Assembly: GCA_963377175.1 (NCBI GenBank)
Contig: CAUJNA010003498.1
Span: 390,033 to 454,032, forward strand
Source: Effrenium voratum
Lineage: Eukaryota; Sar; Dinophyceae; Suessiales; Symbiodiniaceae
DNA length: 64,000 nt
Direction: 5' to 3'
Position numbers and translations under genes: made by a program. The notes under the pieces were generated by a model. The model worked only from the letters and a program-made list of their open reading frames with translations, was not told the origin of the DNA and ran no database searches. Shown in pieces: positions 33,826 to 44,300 of this stretch. The first letter of the stretch is position 1; the number at the start of each line of letters is the position of its first letter.

Positions 33826-33910
33826 TCGGCAGGTCCTCTGCCTCGCCCTGGCGCTGCAGGTTCCTCAGCTCCTGCACGGCACCTTCCGCCGCTTGGCAAG
33901 CCCTCCGTTT
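33826..33910 (-). CDS. candidate coiled-coil exon
   Basis: A minus frame reads QAAEGAVQELRNLQRQGEA, a heptad-like pattern, and ends at a possible splice site. It is distinct from the overlapping frame. The parent gene is unknown. Confidence 0.35.
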
Positions 33911-34534
33911 AGAGGTGTGGCCGGTGTGCCCTCCGCTTTGAATTTCCCCGTGGACAGAAGTACATCGTGAGATTCATGTCTACCAATTCTTGAAAATATG
34001 CCGCATTGAAACTCGCAATCATTGGCGCAGGGGGCGTTCCCAAGCTCAGGAAACGCCCTAATAAGCTTTGGTTCACCGAATGACGTAACCTCGCTTCAAC
34101 AGCAACTTCTGGATGCATTTCGGGCAATTCGCAAGGCAAGGTTCTCGGGGTGTATTAGCGAATCCCAGTCAGTGAGCGACAAACACATGCTCCCAAGCGA
34201 GGCACCTATGTCCACAGCCACCGCCGTCTGGGACAAGTGTGCAAGGCCTTGGCTGGTTGCTGGCAATACTCTAATCAACCAATTTTAGTTACCCATACCC
34301 ATACCTAAATGATGATTGAGTTGGCAACTGTGGTGCAGAATTGGCTCTCCAGACCTGCCGGCCAGTTTTGTTCAACATACTTCAAGCCGGTGTCTCATTC
34401 CACTTGCTGCTGACATCTATTGACAGGTGCCAAAGCTGGATGCAAGTGGGTGGTCTGGTAAAAACACAAAAGATACACGAAGATACCGGATACCCAAAAA
34501 AAACGCAGATGATGATACAACCCGCCCTGCGAAA

Positions 34535-34625
34535 GGCGCAAAAGGCCCAGAGTTGGGGCCGGCCCCCAATCAAACTGCGCCTGAGGCCTGTGCGTGCTGC
34601 CAGCATCTCAGCCTCCTCCAGCGTG
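34535..34625 (-). CDS. candidate exon, unknown protein
   Basis: A minus frame reads LTLEEAEMLAARTGLRRSL, a plausible helix. It ends just before a TTTCGCAG-like site. It could be a 3' exon of the sirtuin transcript or a separate gene. Confidence 0.35.
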
Positions 34626-34639
34626 AGACCTAGATGGCA

Positions 34640-36090
34640 ACACCAAACCGGAGACGCCTCGCTGCCAGCCAGAGCTGCGTCCCAAGACTGCTTTGTCCTT
34701 TCTCACAAGGTGCGGGTTCGTTCTCCACCGCTCGTTCTCAACGGCTCTCTGACGAGTTACTGGCACGTGATCTCAACACCCATGAATCAGCTTCTCCTGA
34801 CTTGGCTGTTTGGATTAGGCAAAGGGTATTCCAACGAATGACTCAAAACTCATTGAATCTGAGGACCCAAGCAGCTTGAATCCTTCACCTCAGCCGCTAT
34901 CCTGAGTCCCAGGGCGTTGCGCCACGGGGATGACGCCATCTCTCGGTGTGCCGGTCTGCAGGACCTCCTGGACCTGCATACATGTAATACATGGATAGAA
35001 AAAGACACTCCTGCCAGAAAGAGAGGAAGAGCCGGCCAGTTCAACAAAACAACGCGCAAGGATGGGAGGTCATCCGCCCACAAGTGCTTCCTCAGGCTCT
35101 TTGGTCTCTAAGGGCCAACTTACGTAGGGGTATGGGCCACATAAGTGGTTATGCATGAGCTATACAGGGGTAATACCCCAAAATCCTTCCTATATAATAT
35201 AAGGCCTACAGGTGAGGTACGTCCATTTGGGGTGTGAAAGTTGGCCCTTGAATGGTCTCGAAACACAGCACACCGGCCAGGAGAACACTTCAGCATTTTC
35301 TTTGGCCGGTCACGTCTGCTGCTTTGGCTGCTTTGGCCAACAGCTGCATAGTTGAGCCTGCCTTTTGATCCAATTTGTTAGATCCGAGCACCTATGTGCT
35401 GAAACACGGGAAGCGAAAACTCATTGCTCTCGCTTGAAGAATGCGCCAGGGTTAACTTGACGCGTGGCAAGCCCTGCGCTTGCGAAAGAAAAAGAGGGAT
35501 GAACGAATTAAAAACCGACCTATACACTGTACAAAGCACTAGGCCCACAAGTTTGCTCCGGAATGAATAACAAGAAGCCGGATTGCACTTGGACAGCTAT
35601 AGCTTTGGGGCATCCTTGGGGGAGACGTGCACTTCCTAAGCGCTCACACATCACATCTGATCCTTCAAGGCTCCCCTCTTGCGCAGCTTGGAAACCTGGC
35701 TTGCACCGTCCAGGCGGACGAAGCTGAGGTCTGTGCCACTTGCTTGTCAAAAATATGTCATCAAGAGTAAGATCCAACAACAACCAAGGAAGAAGCCCGG
35801 CAAAAACCTTGCTAGGGGCCCTCTTCATCGCATGACGCTACTGCATGAACAACTTGTTGATTAGCTCTGCCTTGAAAGAAAGGATGCAACAATGCGGGCA
35901 CTTGCGTGCAGCCAAAACTCCACCATTTGCATCACCTCAGCGTGCCATGTGTATGGCTGTCTCCTGCAGCTGGCTTAGGGTTGATTCATCGTTGCTGAAG
36001 GCCCTCCGTCAAGCCGGAATACCAACAAACGCACGAGGCGCAAGGGTGGCGCATTTTAGTATTGCCACAGACGCCAAAAACCAATGCTGG
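34640..36090. other. probable 3' flank of the sirtuin gene
   Basis: The last sirtuin exon with matched phase ends near 36095. The stop codon was not located. Minus frames near 35520-35828 are open but carry no recognisable domain. Confidence 0.35.
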
Positions 36091-36094
36091 GAGC

Positions 36095-39000
36095 CCGGAC
36101 ATCATCCACCATGCCGTTAATGCGGAGTGCGCATAGGCTGTCGCACGGTGTTGCCTCCCAATTGCTCGAGGCTGACACAAAGACTTGCAAAACGTCTTTG
36201 TCTGTTCCGGGCCGAATGAATGAAGACTGTGATGTGATGGGGCATTTTAAAAGCATGCAGCAAACTGCCGGACCGTGGCGAGATTGCCCACCTGCCTGTA
36301 GGTTGACGATGACCAGGCCTTTGTCTTTGGGCCTGCAGCAGTGGGCATAGCATCAAAATTCTGAATCCACATTCGCAACACAGTTGATTTGTTTGGTACC
36401 CTCAAAAATACTTTCTTCCCGGGGTAGTTCATGTTCCACTTCTTTTGACCCCTTTAAGGCCCTGCTGGCCTCTGGGCCACGTTTTCAGAATTCCGGCAAA
36501 ACAAACCGCCAGGTCCTGCTCTTCGCATTCCGGGCCAGCCACTCGGGCATCTCTGACGCTGGAGTCACCTCAATCCCCGCCCAAACATGTGGCAGTGTGG
36601 CAGGCGAAGGCCTCGCAGGCCTCGCCATCCTATCTTGTCAAGTCCTCGAACCCAAAAGTTGGGTCCATGACGCTGGGATCACTTGCAGTTGCTTCGGCCA
36701 AAAGATAAATGCTCAACTTGCTTCCTCCATGTGGACGCAAGTCAGACCCCAGATTGGGGCAAAAAGCACCCTGGGAAGTCAAGCAGTCTAGCTTTGTATG
36801 GAACCTGACAAAAGGCTTCGGACCACCTGGGAAGCCCAAAGGCCTCCTGCTTACCTGCCGGACTGCCAACCTAAGTTTCCAAGCCCAGCGAATTTCCTCG
36901 GGGCGCCGTGATGGAGCTGCCCAGCGCCAGGCAGAGGTCCGCGCGCTCCGTGTGGCCCCAGGCCTTGGCCAAGATCTCGGGCGCCAGGTCCTGGCCGAAG
37001 CCCACCTCAGGCGGTCGCTTGGGCCGGGCCGGTGGCAAGAAGCGCGGAAGCAAACTAACCTGAATGTGCCGTTGCCGTTGCCCCGTTGCCACGTGTCAAC
37101 CATGGCAAGGGATCCATACAATTGGCGCTTGGGCCCACAAGATTTGAGATGCAGAACCGGCCCAAGAGCACCCCTGGGTCTAGCGAGCATCTTTGGCGCA
37201 CCAAGCCACTCCGGAGTGCCGCAGCGCACCTCCACACGCGTCGCAGTTCCTCCCGGTGAAGCCGCCGGAGCAAATGACGTTGAAGTCCTCGGGTGCCAGT
37301 GGCGTGCGCCCCGAGGAACAAAAAACTCCTTACGTTGACCTCTGCAAATATGCGGCCCGTGCGACTGGAACCCTCCCCCTATGTGCGAGGGAAACCTTGA
37401 ATGATTGATACACTTGGGCCATGTTCTCAAAGTCAATGACTAGCCGAAATTAGGCAATGCGGTCGCTCGCGCCTCACGTGTCCTCTGCTTTTGACAGATC
37501 TACTCACGCAGATTCTCGGAATCGGCGCAAAAACCTCAACCAGCCTCTTCTTAGCACTCTCTACGCGACCAGGAAGATGATTTACTAAGCTTGGGATTAC
37601 TTCCCATACATGACTGCAAATGGGGGGTGCCGTGGTGTCGCTCTGGAAAAGCCCTTTCCCCATTCAGGGTTCATCGCAAGAACACGATTTCCCTCCCAGG
37701 AAACTCTTCTTCAAATGTGCTTGTTCTGTTAAAGCCACTGGTTTGTTGCTGATGTTTGCAACAACCGCGTGCGCGATTGCCACTGAAGCAGGTCTGGGGC
37801 ATACCTAAGGCATGGTGTACGCATGAACAGCATGTTTTAGCGTATCAAACGTGCACCACCCAGGAAAATATGGCATGGCATCACAGTACTATGATGCTCG
37901 GCTGTGCCAAACAACTTATCATTGGTAGCGAAGCAAGGCATAGGCTATACGAGGCTGCAGCGATCATCCACACGCAAATGCTCGGTGAAGACAAGCGTGC
38001 CGGAGCCCGGGGCAGAGGAGAGGCAACCTTTGACGCTAGCTGACTGTGTCTTCATCAGCTAGAGTAAGAGAGGTAAGCGACCAGTGGGATATTCTGCGGA
38101 AGGCACGAAGACTCACCACCTGGCCAGCTGCATCCAGGGCACTCGCTCATAGTCCCGGCCACAGCTGGTGCACCTTTCCAACAGATGCCCATTCCCCTCC
38201 ATCCCGCTGGAGCCCACTCCTTTGATGCTTCTAAGTCACCCAAGCCCAAGCAGTAGGATGGATCTCTCCGAGGCACCGAAATCATGGGCCCCTTCTATCC
38301 ATTCTGCTCAGTCGGAAACGCGAAACGGGGCGGAGCTCAAGCGAGCCCTTCCCAGCCTTTCAACAAAGATGTTGCCGTGGAGCTCGCTGAGCGCTGCGGC
38401 AGGAATCCCAGACTTTCGGTGCAAGCCGTCCACCTCGGGGCCAGCACCGTGAATGCCACGCGATGCCGGCCGCGTGCAGCCAAGCCGCATTTTGCGAGAT
38501 GATGTGTTTCAGAAGCCCGGCCTCAAACAGCTCTGATCTCAAACTGGATGGACCACTTGGATGCCGACTTCCGATTCAGCCTGCCAGAGGCGGAAGAGGA
38601 TCTGGTGCGTGCGCCCACAGCTGGCCTTGGCGCACCTGAGTCACGCAAGTGTCGATTTGCGCGCGCCGAGAAGACAGAAAACGGTCGGTCGTTTGCCACT
38701 CAGACAAGCTACAAGTCTCCATCGTTGGTGGGACACTTGGCACACAGCAAAATGGAACTCCGGAACATGGTATGGAAGCCAGAGGCGCCAAAGGGGGGCT
38801 CGGAAATCCCATTTTAGGGAACCCTCTGATGTTTCTCCCCATGTTCTGAGGGCACCCTTGTAGCCGAAAGCGAAGCCCATGTCTGGGCTCCATGTTCCAT
38901 TTTGAGACAAACCGTCGAACCCCAAATCCCAACCAAACCTAACGCGGGCACCGTTGCTCGCTCGCTCGCTCCGTTGGCCGGGAGCCGCGCTGCTCCAGGA

Positions 39001-40312
39001 TGTTCTCCGTCAGTTGGCTTTTCGGGCGCTCCCACAGCCCCGGCCCCGTTGGCAGCGAGGTGTTGGTGCCTCACATGGCGCCAAAAGGTGCGTCACAAGC
39101 TGAAACATGGCGAAAACCTGAGCGATACCTATTGGCTTTTGGTTCTGCTGGCCGCTGCGTCCACGAAACCGTCCGCGGGTCAAAAAACCAGCCGCACAAA
39201 TTGCTTACGTGAGCCCAAAACCACTTGCGCGCTCCGTTGGAGCATCAAACTGGGGCTTACGTGGCACTGGTTTTAGCAACAAACCGTGCGCGAGCTTTCG
39301 CAACCCCACAATGTGTCTTACGAGGAAGAATGGCACAAGAAGCGGGTCTCAAATCTTCACTTGATGAGAAAAAAGGATATCCCAGTTGTTGCTCGCCATA
39401 CAAACTATGCAGGGAATCACCATCGTCAGCCCATGCGCCAAAGATTGCCTTCGTGGGCTCCTCATCTTGATCCACGACACCGGGAGTGTTCCTACATCGG
39501 CCCCTGGAGTGTGGCCTGGGAAAGCTGAGTCGGCCACCACTCCGAAAGTCAGCAATGCCCGCGCCAGTGGATACGCCGGCACCTACTGGGAAGTGGATCG
39601 CTCAACCGCCCACGGAAAAAACATGCAGTCACGCACCAAATGTCTTTCTACCAACGTGCAACATCGGGGAGTCAGTATGTAAGCAGGGGTTCACAAGCCG
39701 CAAGCATTCGAAAACGAAGCTGTGGATCATGTGCTGTTGAGCCTGTAAAGGCAATGATGTGCCGAGCGTTGCAGATCATGTCAGCCAAAAGGTCGCACTT
39801 TGCTTCCAGCTGATCTTGAGGGTCAAAGTACTCCACCAGTCGAGCCTGCGTGAAACCACGCGGCTCAGTGGTCCAGAAAAATGCAAAGCGCGAAACATGT
39901 TTGAACAATGTTTCCCACATCTCGAGGCCCCCTGAAAACGCACGAGTTCAGGTTTGCCAGCCATAAGAAGGTTGCCCCACCTTTGGCCATGTCCTCATCT
40001 CGTCAATCAAGTGCCCTGTTGCCACTGCTGTGGGTCAAAAATAGGTACGGTACGCAAAATGGAGCCCTGGCACACGGAAACAAGGACTAAAACCTGCGGA
40101 ACCCTGGTTTAGCTTTGACCCATACCCATCTCGTCCATTGCCGCGCCCCATTGCCCTTTTGGACTGCCCATCGCCCTTTTGTGCGCCTTCTCGTACTCGG
40201 CCCAGCAGGCCGCACAGTAGAACTGCCTGCTCTGGCGCTCGTCGACTCGGCCCCGCGGATCCCGGGTACCACACTGGGCACAGCGCGGCGCACGGCCAGC
40301 GGCAATCGCCGC
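36095..40312 (-). CDS. sirtuin (NAD-dependent deacylase) with N-terminal zinc finger, multi-exon
   Basis: Exons, 5' to 3': 40312-40126 (CAQCGT ... FYCAACW, a Cys4 zinc finger); 40027-39981; 39845-39743 (EYFDPQDQLEAK ... IIAFTG); 39582 to about 39535 (AGVSTGAGIADFRS, the NAD-binding GAG and DFR motifs); a gap with one or more unfound exons; about 38532-38489 (LFEAGLLKHIISQN); 38433-38357 (VDGLHRKSGIP ... ELHGN, with the catalytic His in LHGN); 38173-38120 (CTSCGRDY, first zinc Cys pair); 37249-37207 (NCDACGG, second pair); 37005-36907 (ADLCLALGSSIT); 36568-36516 (VTPASEMPE); 36332-36296 (GLVIVNLQ); 36154-36095 (ATPCDS ... ALRINGMVDDV). Except at the gap, all junction phases agree. Donors are GT, GC and apparently one GA; acceptors are mostly AG|G. 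The order of motifs is that of the sirtuin family, class uncertain. The DFRS rather than DFRG form departs from typical SIRT6/7. Start, stop and the segment between DFRS and LFEAG are missing. Confidence 0.85.
38748..38908. repeat. palindromic element with CAAAATGGAAC termini
   Basis: Left end CAAAATGGAACTCCGGAACATGG-like and right end CCATGTTCCATTTTG form terminal inverted repeats around a 110-base centre with no ORF. It lies in the unresolved region of the sirtuin gene. Confidence 0.5.
40028..40125 (-). mobile_element. introner forming a 98-base intron of the sirtuin gene
   Basis: The intron starts GTATGGGTCAAAG and ends TTTTTGACCCACAG, so its ends are inverted repeats that also supply donor and acceptor. 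Splicing it joins ATG G to CA GTG in phase. Internal sequence matches 12529-12639 and 42568-42667. Confidence 0.75.
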
Positions 40313-40579
40313 CTGACTTCCACCCGTAGAGGTTTTGTCTTGAAGTTTTGTTGAGTCTAGGAGTCTAGTTGGATTCGAACGGCTGGAGTCTTGCCTCGGA
40401 GATGCTACTCGTCGATTGTGAGTAGAGACATATAAAGAAACCGGGATAGCAAAAGCAACATGACGTGTTCCCAGGATATGAAAGTGTGTCTTGGTTTCGT
40501 GCGTGGTCCCCAGATCCCCATGAGCATCATCTGCTTACATGTGAGTTGCTGAGTTGCGCAGGTCCTTGCACCGCTCATG

Positions 40580-40870
40580 AGCTCTCACTGGCCTCCGCAG
40601 CTTCTTGACAGCCATAGCAAGAGCGCTGCCCATGCCGTCCTTGGCTCAACCCACCTTCCAAAGAAAATCCACCATCATGTCTCAATGATTGAGGTGTCCC
40701 GCGTCAAACGGAACCCGCAAAGAACAGAATTGAAGGCAGCAGCCAGCTGTGCTCCACATCTGCTGCCATCAAGGGCTGTTTTATTGGGAAGACTTTCATG
40801 CAAGCACGGCGAGCCGTGTGGTGGAGTGAATTCCCTTAGGACTGCTTGCAATCCAGCCAGGTGTCCGTGA
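40580..40870 (-). CDS. candidate 5' exons, sirtuin or separate gene
   Basis: Two minus frames look coding: one near 40860-40690 containing PNKTALDGSRCGAQLAAAF and one near 40650-40580 containing GMGSALAMAVKKLRRPV. They lie between the stop of the membrane protein gene (41387) and the zinc-finger exon (40312). Junction phases were not resolved. Confidence 0.4.
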
Positions 40871-41386
40871 TAACGGCAGCCAAGCCCGCAGCACTGTTGA
40901 CATGTCATGGCAGTAGGCATCCACTGAGTCTTCAAATGAGAATGAGAAACATTGCAACTCTTGACAAGCTCATGGTTGTGTCTGTGTGCAGTCGTTTGTT
41001 TGTGTGGGGCATGTTTCATCGGCCATGTTTCATCTGCCCCGGCCAAAGGAAAATGAAGACTGTCAATGGCCAAGAACTACCGACTCCAAGCAAAGCGAGG
41101 TTCGGAAGTAAGCAGTGGCCAGATACTTTGTGTAGAAAACGATGTCTGCAGCAAGTCAAAACTCAGTTCTGACTAAATGCAGCTTGCCGCTCGACTCCGC
41201 CACAGTCGCACTGTTAACCCAGCTGATCCTTCGTGTTGTCATGCAATGGCCTTCGTGACCTGTTGCGCAAACACAAGCAATTCAGATTGCTGTAATTACG
41301 GCGACTAATTAAATTGGTCTTGCCTGACTGCCTGTGCTTGGTGACAGACAAGGACTTAAATGCAGGCTGTACATCCGAGGGTTTCC

Positions 41387-44300
41387 TCACACCGAATCGC
41401 TGGCTTCCGCAGACTCCTCCTCAGCATCACTCGCATCTGCATCTGCTTCTGGGGATGGCGGGTTGGTTCTGGCCAACACCTCGACCAGTCGGTCGGCTGA
41501 ATTGTCCGCCGGCTTGAACGACCGATGATTCAGGATCGCCTCAGGCCATGGAAGGAACTGCGGAACTGGCCCCAAACCACCGATAAACCGCAACCGATTC
41601 CAAACCCACAAGACATCACACGGAATCCCACCCCGATTCAGCCAATCAACACTAACCCTGCCACAACCAACCCCAACCCAACACAATAACAACCCAAGCC
41701 TCAACCCTGCCCTGAATCAACCTCAAGCAACTGAGCCAGTCGCAAAACCCACCCACCCGCCAACCAACCAGCCAACCAGCCAACCAGCCAACCAGCCAAC
41801 CCACGAGGCCCACAACAACAAGAAACACCCATCCACCCACCCACCCACCCCACCCCACCCCACCCCACCCCACCCTACCCCACCCCACCCCACCCCACCC
41901 CACCCCACCCCACCCCACCCCACCCCACCCCACCCCACCCCACCCCACCCCACCCCACCCCACCCCACCCACACACCCACCCACCCACACACCTTCCAGC
42001 TTGGCCAAGCCGCCACAAACATCATCCCCAGTGCCACGAACATGCAGTACAGCATGTGCCCACATACCTCTCGGTCGTAGACAGGGCAGTAGATCATGTT
42101 CCCCTTGGCCAAAAATCCGTCTGAGCCCTCCATGTGGGAGTGGGAGACCTTCGGGATGGCAACATACCTTGGTCCGTACCCCAAACCGTTGGGGAAATTC
42201 ATATGGCCAGTGAACGGGACCCAATCCCACCACTAACATAGGTTCTAATATGGGTGGTGCACCCATCCCAAAATGGTAGCATTGGTTTTGAACCATGGCC
42301 ATATACTTTGTACCATCAGAGTAAAGGGCATAAATGTAAGATGTTGCGAAACATGGACCCAGATACACTGACTTGAACCCGATCGGCAGGGACGCCAGAA
42401 TCGGCAAGGTCAAAGGCAGCAGCATGTACACCGCGGCGGTCTTCGATTGCGACCCTGCCAGGACTCAGCTTCCTCTTTGGGTGTTTGAGGTGGCACGCTT
42501 GCAAAGCCACCAAGAAAACACCCACTTTGGAGACAACCCCATTTGGAGACAAACCCATTTCATGTTTGGCTGCGGGTCAAAATTCAACCACCGGGGGACC
42601 GCAGATTTTAGTCCATGTTTCCTCTTACCAGGGTTCCATTTTGGGTACCTATTTTTGACCCACAGCCATTTGGTGTGGATTTGAGATGAGCAAAGCCTCG
42701 GTTTTTCTCCGTGGAATCTCCAAACCATCAATGCACCGCAGGGATGCCCAAATGATAGAGGGCCTTCCTACCCCACCGAGATGACACGGAAATTAGGCAT
42801 GAGGTGTCTCCTGAAATCGGGGATCCCCTTTCTGTCTCGTGTTTCAAGGGACGCCAAAGGGAAACCAACCAGTGGGACTCTCCAATTTAAGGGTGCCTCA
42901 AAATCGCAAGCCACTCCGGCGGGGGGGCTTTTCCGCCCATTCCCTTTTACCCGTGGATGACTTTCAACTGAAGGCAGGTTTCCCAGTCGGATTGCTGTAA
43001 TCCCTTCCCCCGATGAATACATGCACCCTATCAATAAATGTTGCGTCTCCCAGACCTGCGGATCCCTACTACTTTTAGACAACGCCAAGTCTAAGCCAAT
43101 TGTATACCTGCCGATTTCGCGCCAATCCGCACACCACCGTCTTACTGGGGTATTCCAGCACATTGCTTTAAAACTACAGATTCATATTTTATCTTGTAAA
43201 AAAAAAAAAAGTGCTGTTTCCTTAGTTGTAATGCTAAGTTTAAATTGTGCCTTTTACTTTTGAACCGCAAAGTTTGACGGTTTTCGTGTCCGGGAAGGGG
43301 GGGAGCACATTTTGGACCAGGACCGAAGAGGAAATGCGTGTCCAGGAAATAGCTCCCGCCGTGTTCGAGAATCCACAGATCGAAGCTATGGGTTCTTGGT
43401 TGCTTTCTGCTCCCCTGCTAAAAGTTTAACTTCTAGTGGTTTCATGGAAACCCCATTAGTTTGCAAAAAGTTCAAGTCCTAACATCCAAGCAAGATGCAC
43501 CAAAGGGTTTGCTCTCCCTGCCTATCTTGAAGTGAGCAATCAGCTTCTGTTCATCGCCATTCGTTTCCGCCAGTTCGATGTCCAAGACCGAGCTCAGGGC
43601 GGCAGCGATCACATTGAAGCCGGCCATGCCGATGAACCTCGGGCAAAATGTTTCACGCAAACCAGGAGTGAATTACCCTCTCTCCAGTTAATATGGAACC
43701 TGACAGAGCTTCCTGGAAGACTCATTTTTCTTTTGGGACCTCCTGTCAGGTTCCATGTTAATTGGTGGGAGGGTATGTGTCTACGATCCCAGATTCACAG
43801 ATCTGAGAAGTACAATTCGAATGGTGATTCATCCTCGTTTTCGTCAAAGGGCATCCTAAATGTTTCTACCCCTACAACAAACAAAAATCGGGACCTAGCA
43901 AAACCTAGCAAGAAAGCCACGCAAACATCTCTGAGTTGCCAAACCTAGGAGCGAGGCCCACACGGCAAAGAAGATCAGCAGGCCGCTGACGAGCGCGGAG
44001 GAGATCGCCTGGTCGGAAGTGCACCAGCCATCCGGCGTCTGCTCCACATCTGTGGGGATCATACCTTCCCAACGGTTTCATATCTGGGTTTGGTGGCTGC
44101 TTTATCTTTCTTTTAAAGGAGAAAAAACACATTTCCGGATTTGGTGGCTGATTTCTTCAAAACAAAAAGAGAAAACAACACATTTCTGGCTTGGTGGCTG
44201 ATTTCATTAAAAACAAAAAAGAAGGGGAACAAACAACTGCGTTTGGTGGCTGATTTCTTCAAAACAAAACTTTTGGTGGCTGATTTCTGCACACAAAAAG

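Noticed and set aside
38168..38452. Plus-strand frame containing AGIPDFRCK, like a sirtuin DFR motif
   Set aside because: It is antisense to the minus-strand exon encoding VDGLHRKSGIP; the resemblance is a coincidence and the true GAG/DFR exon is at 39582.
41828..41990. Telomeric repeat
   Set aside because: (TGGGG)n differs from the TTTAGGG repeat expected of dinoflagellates and lies inside an intron.
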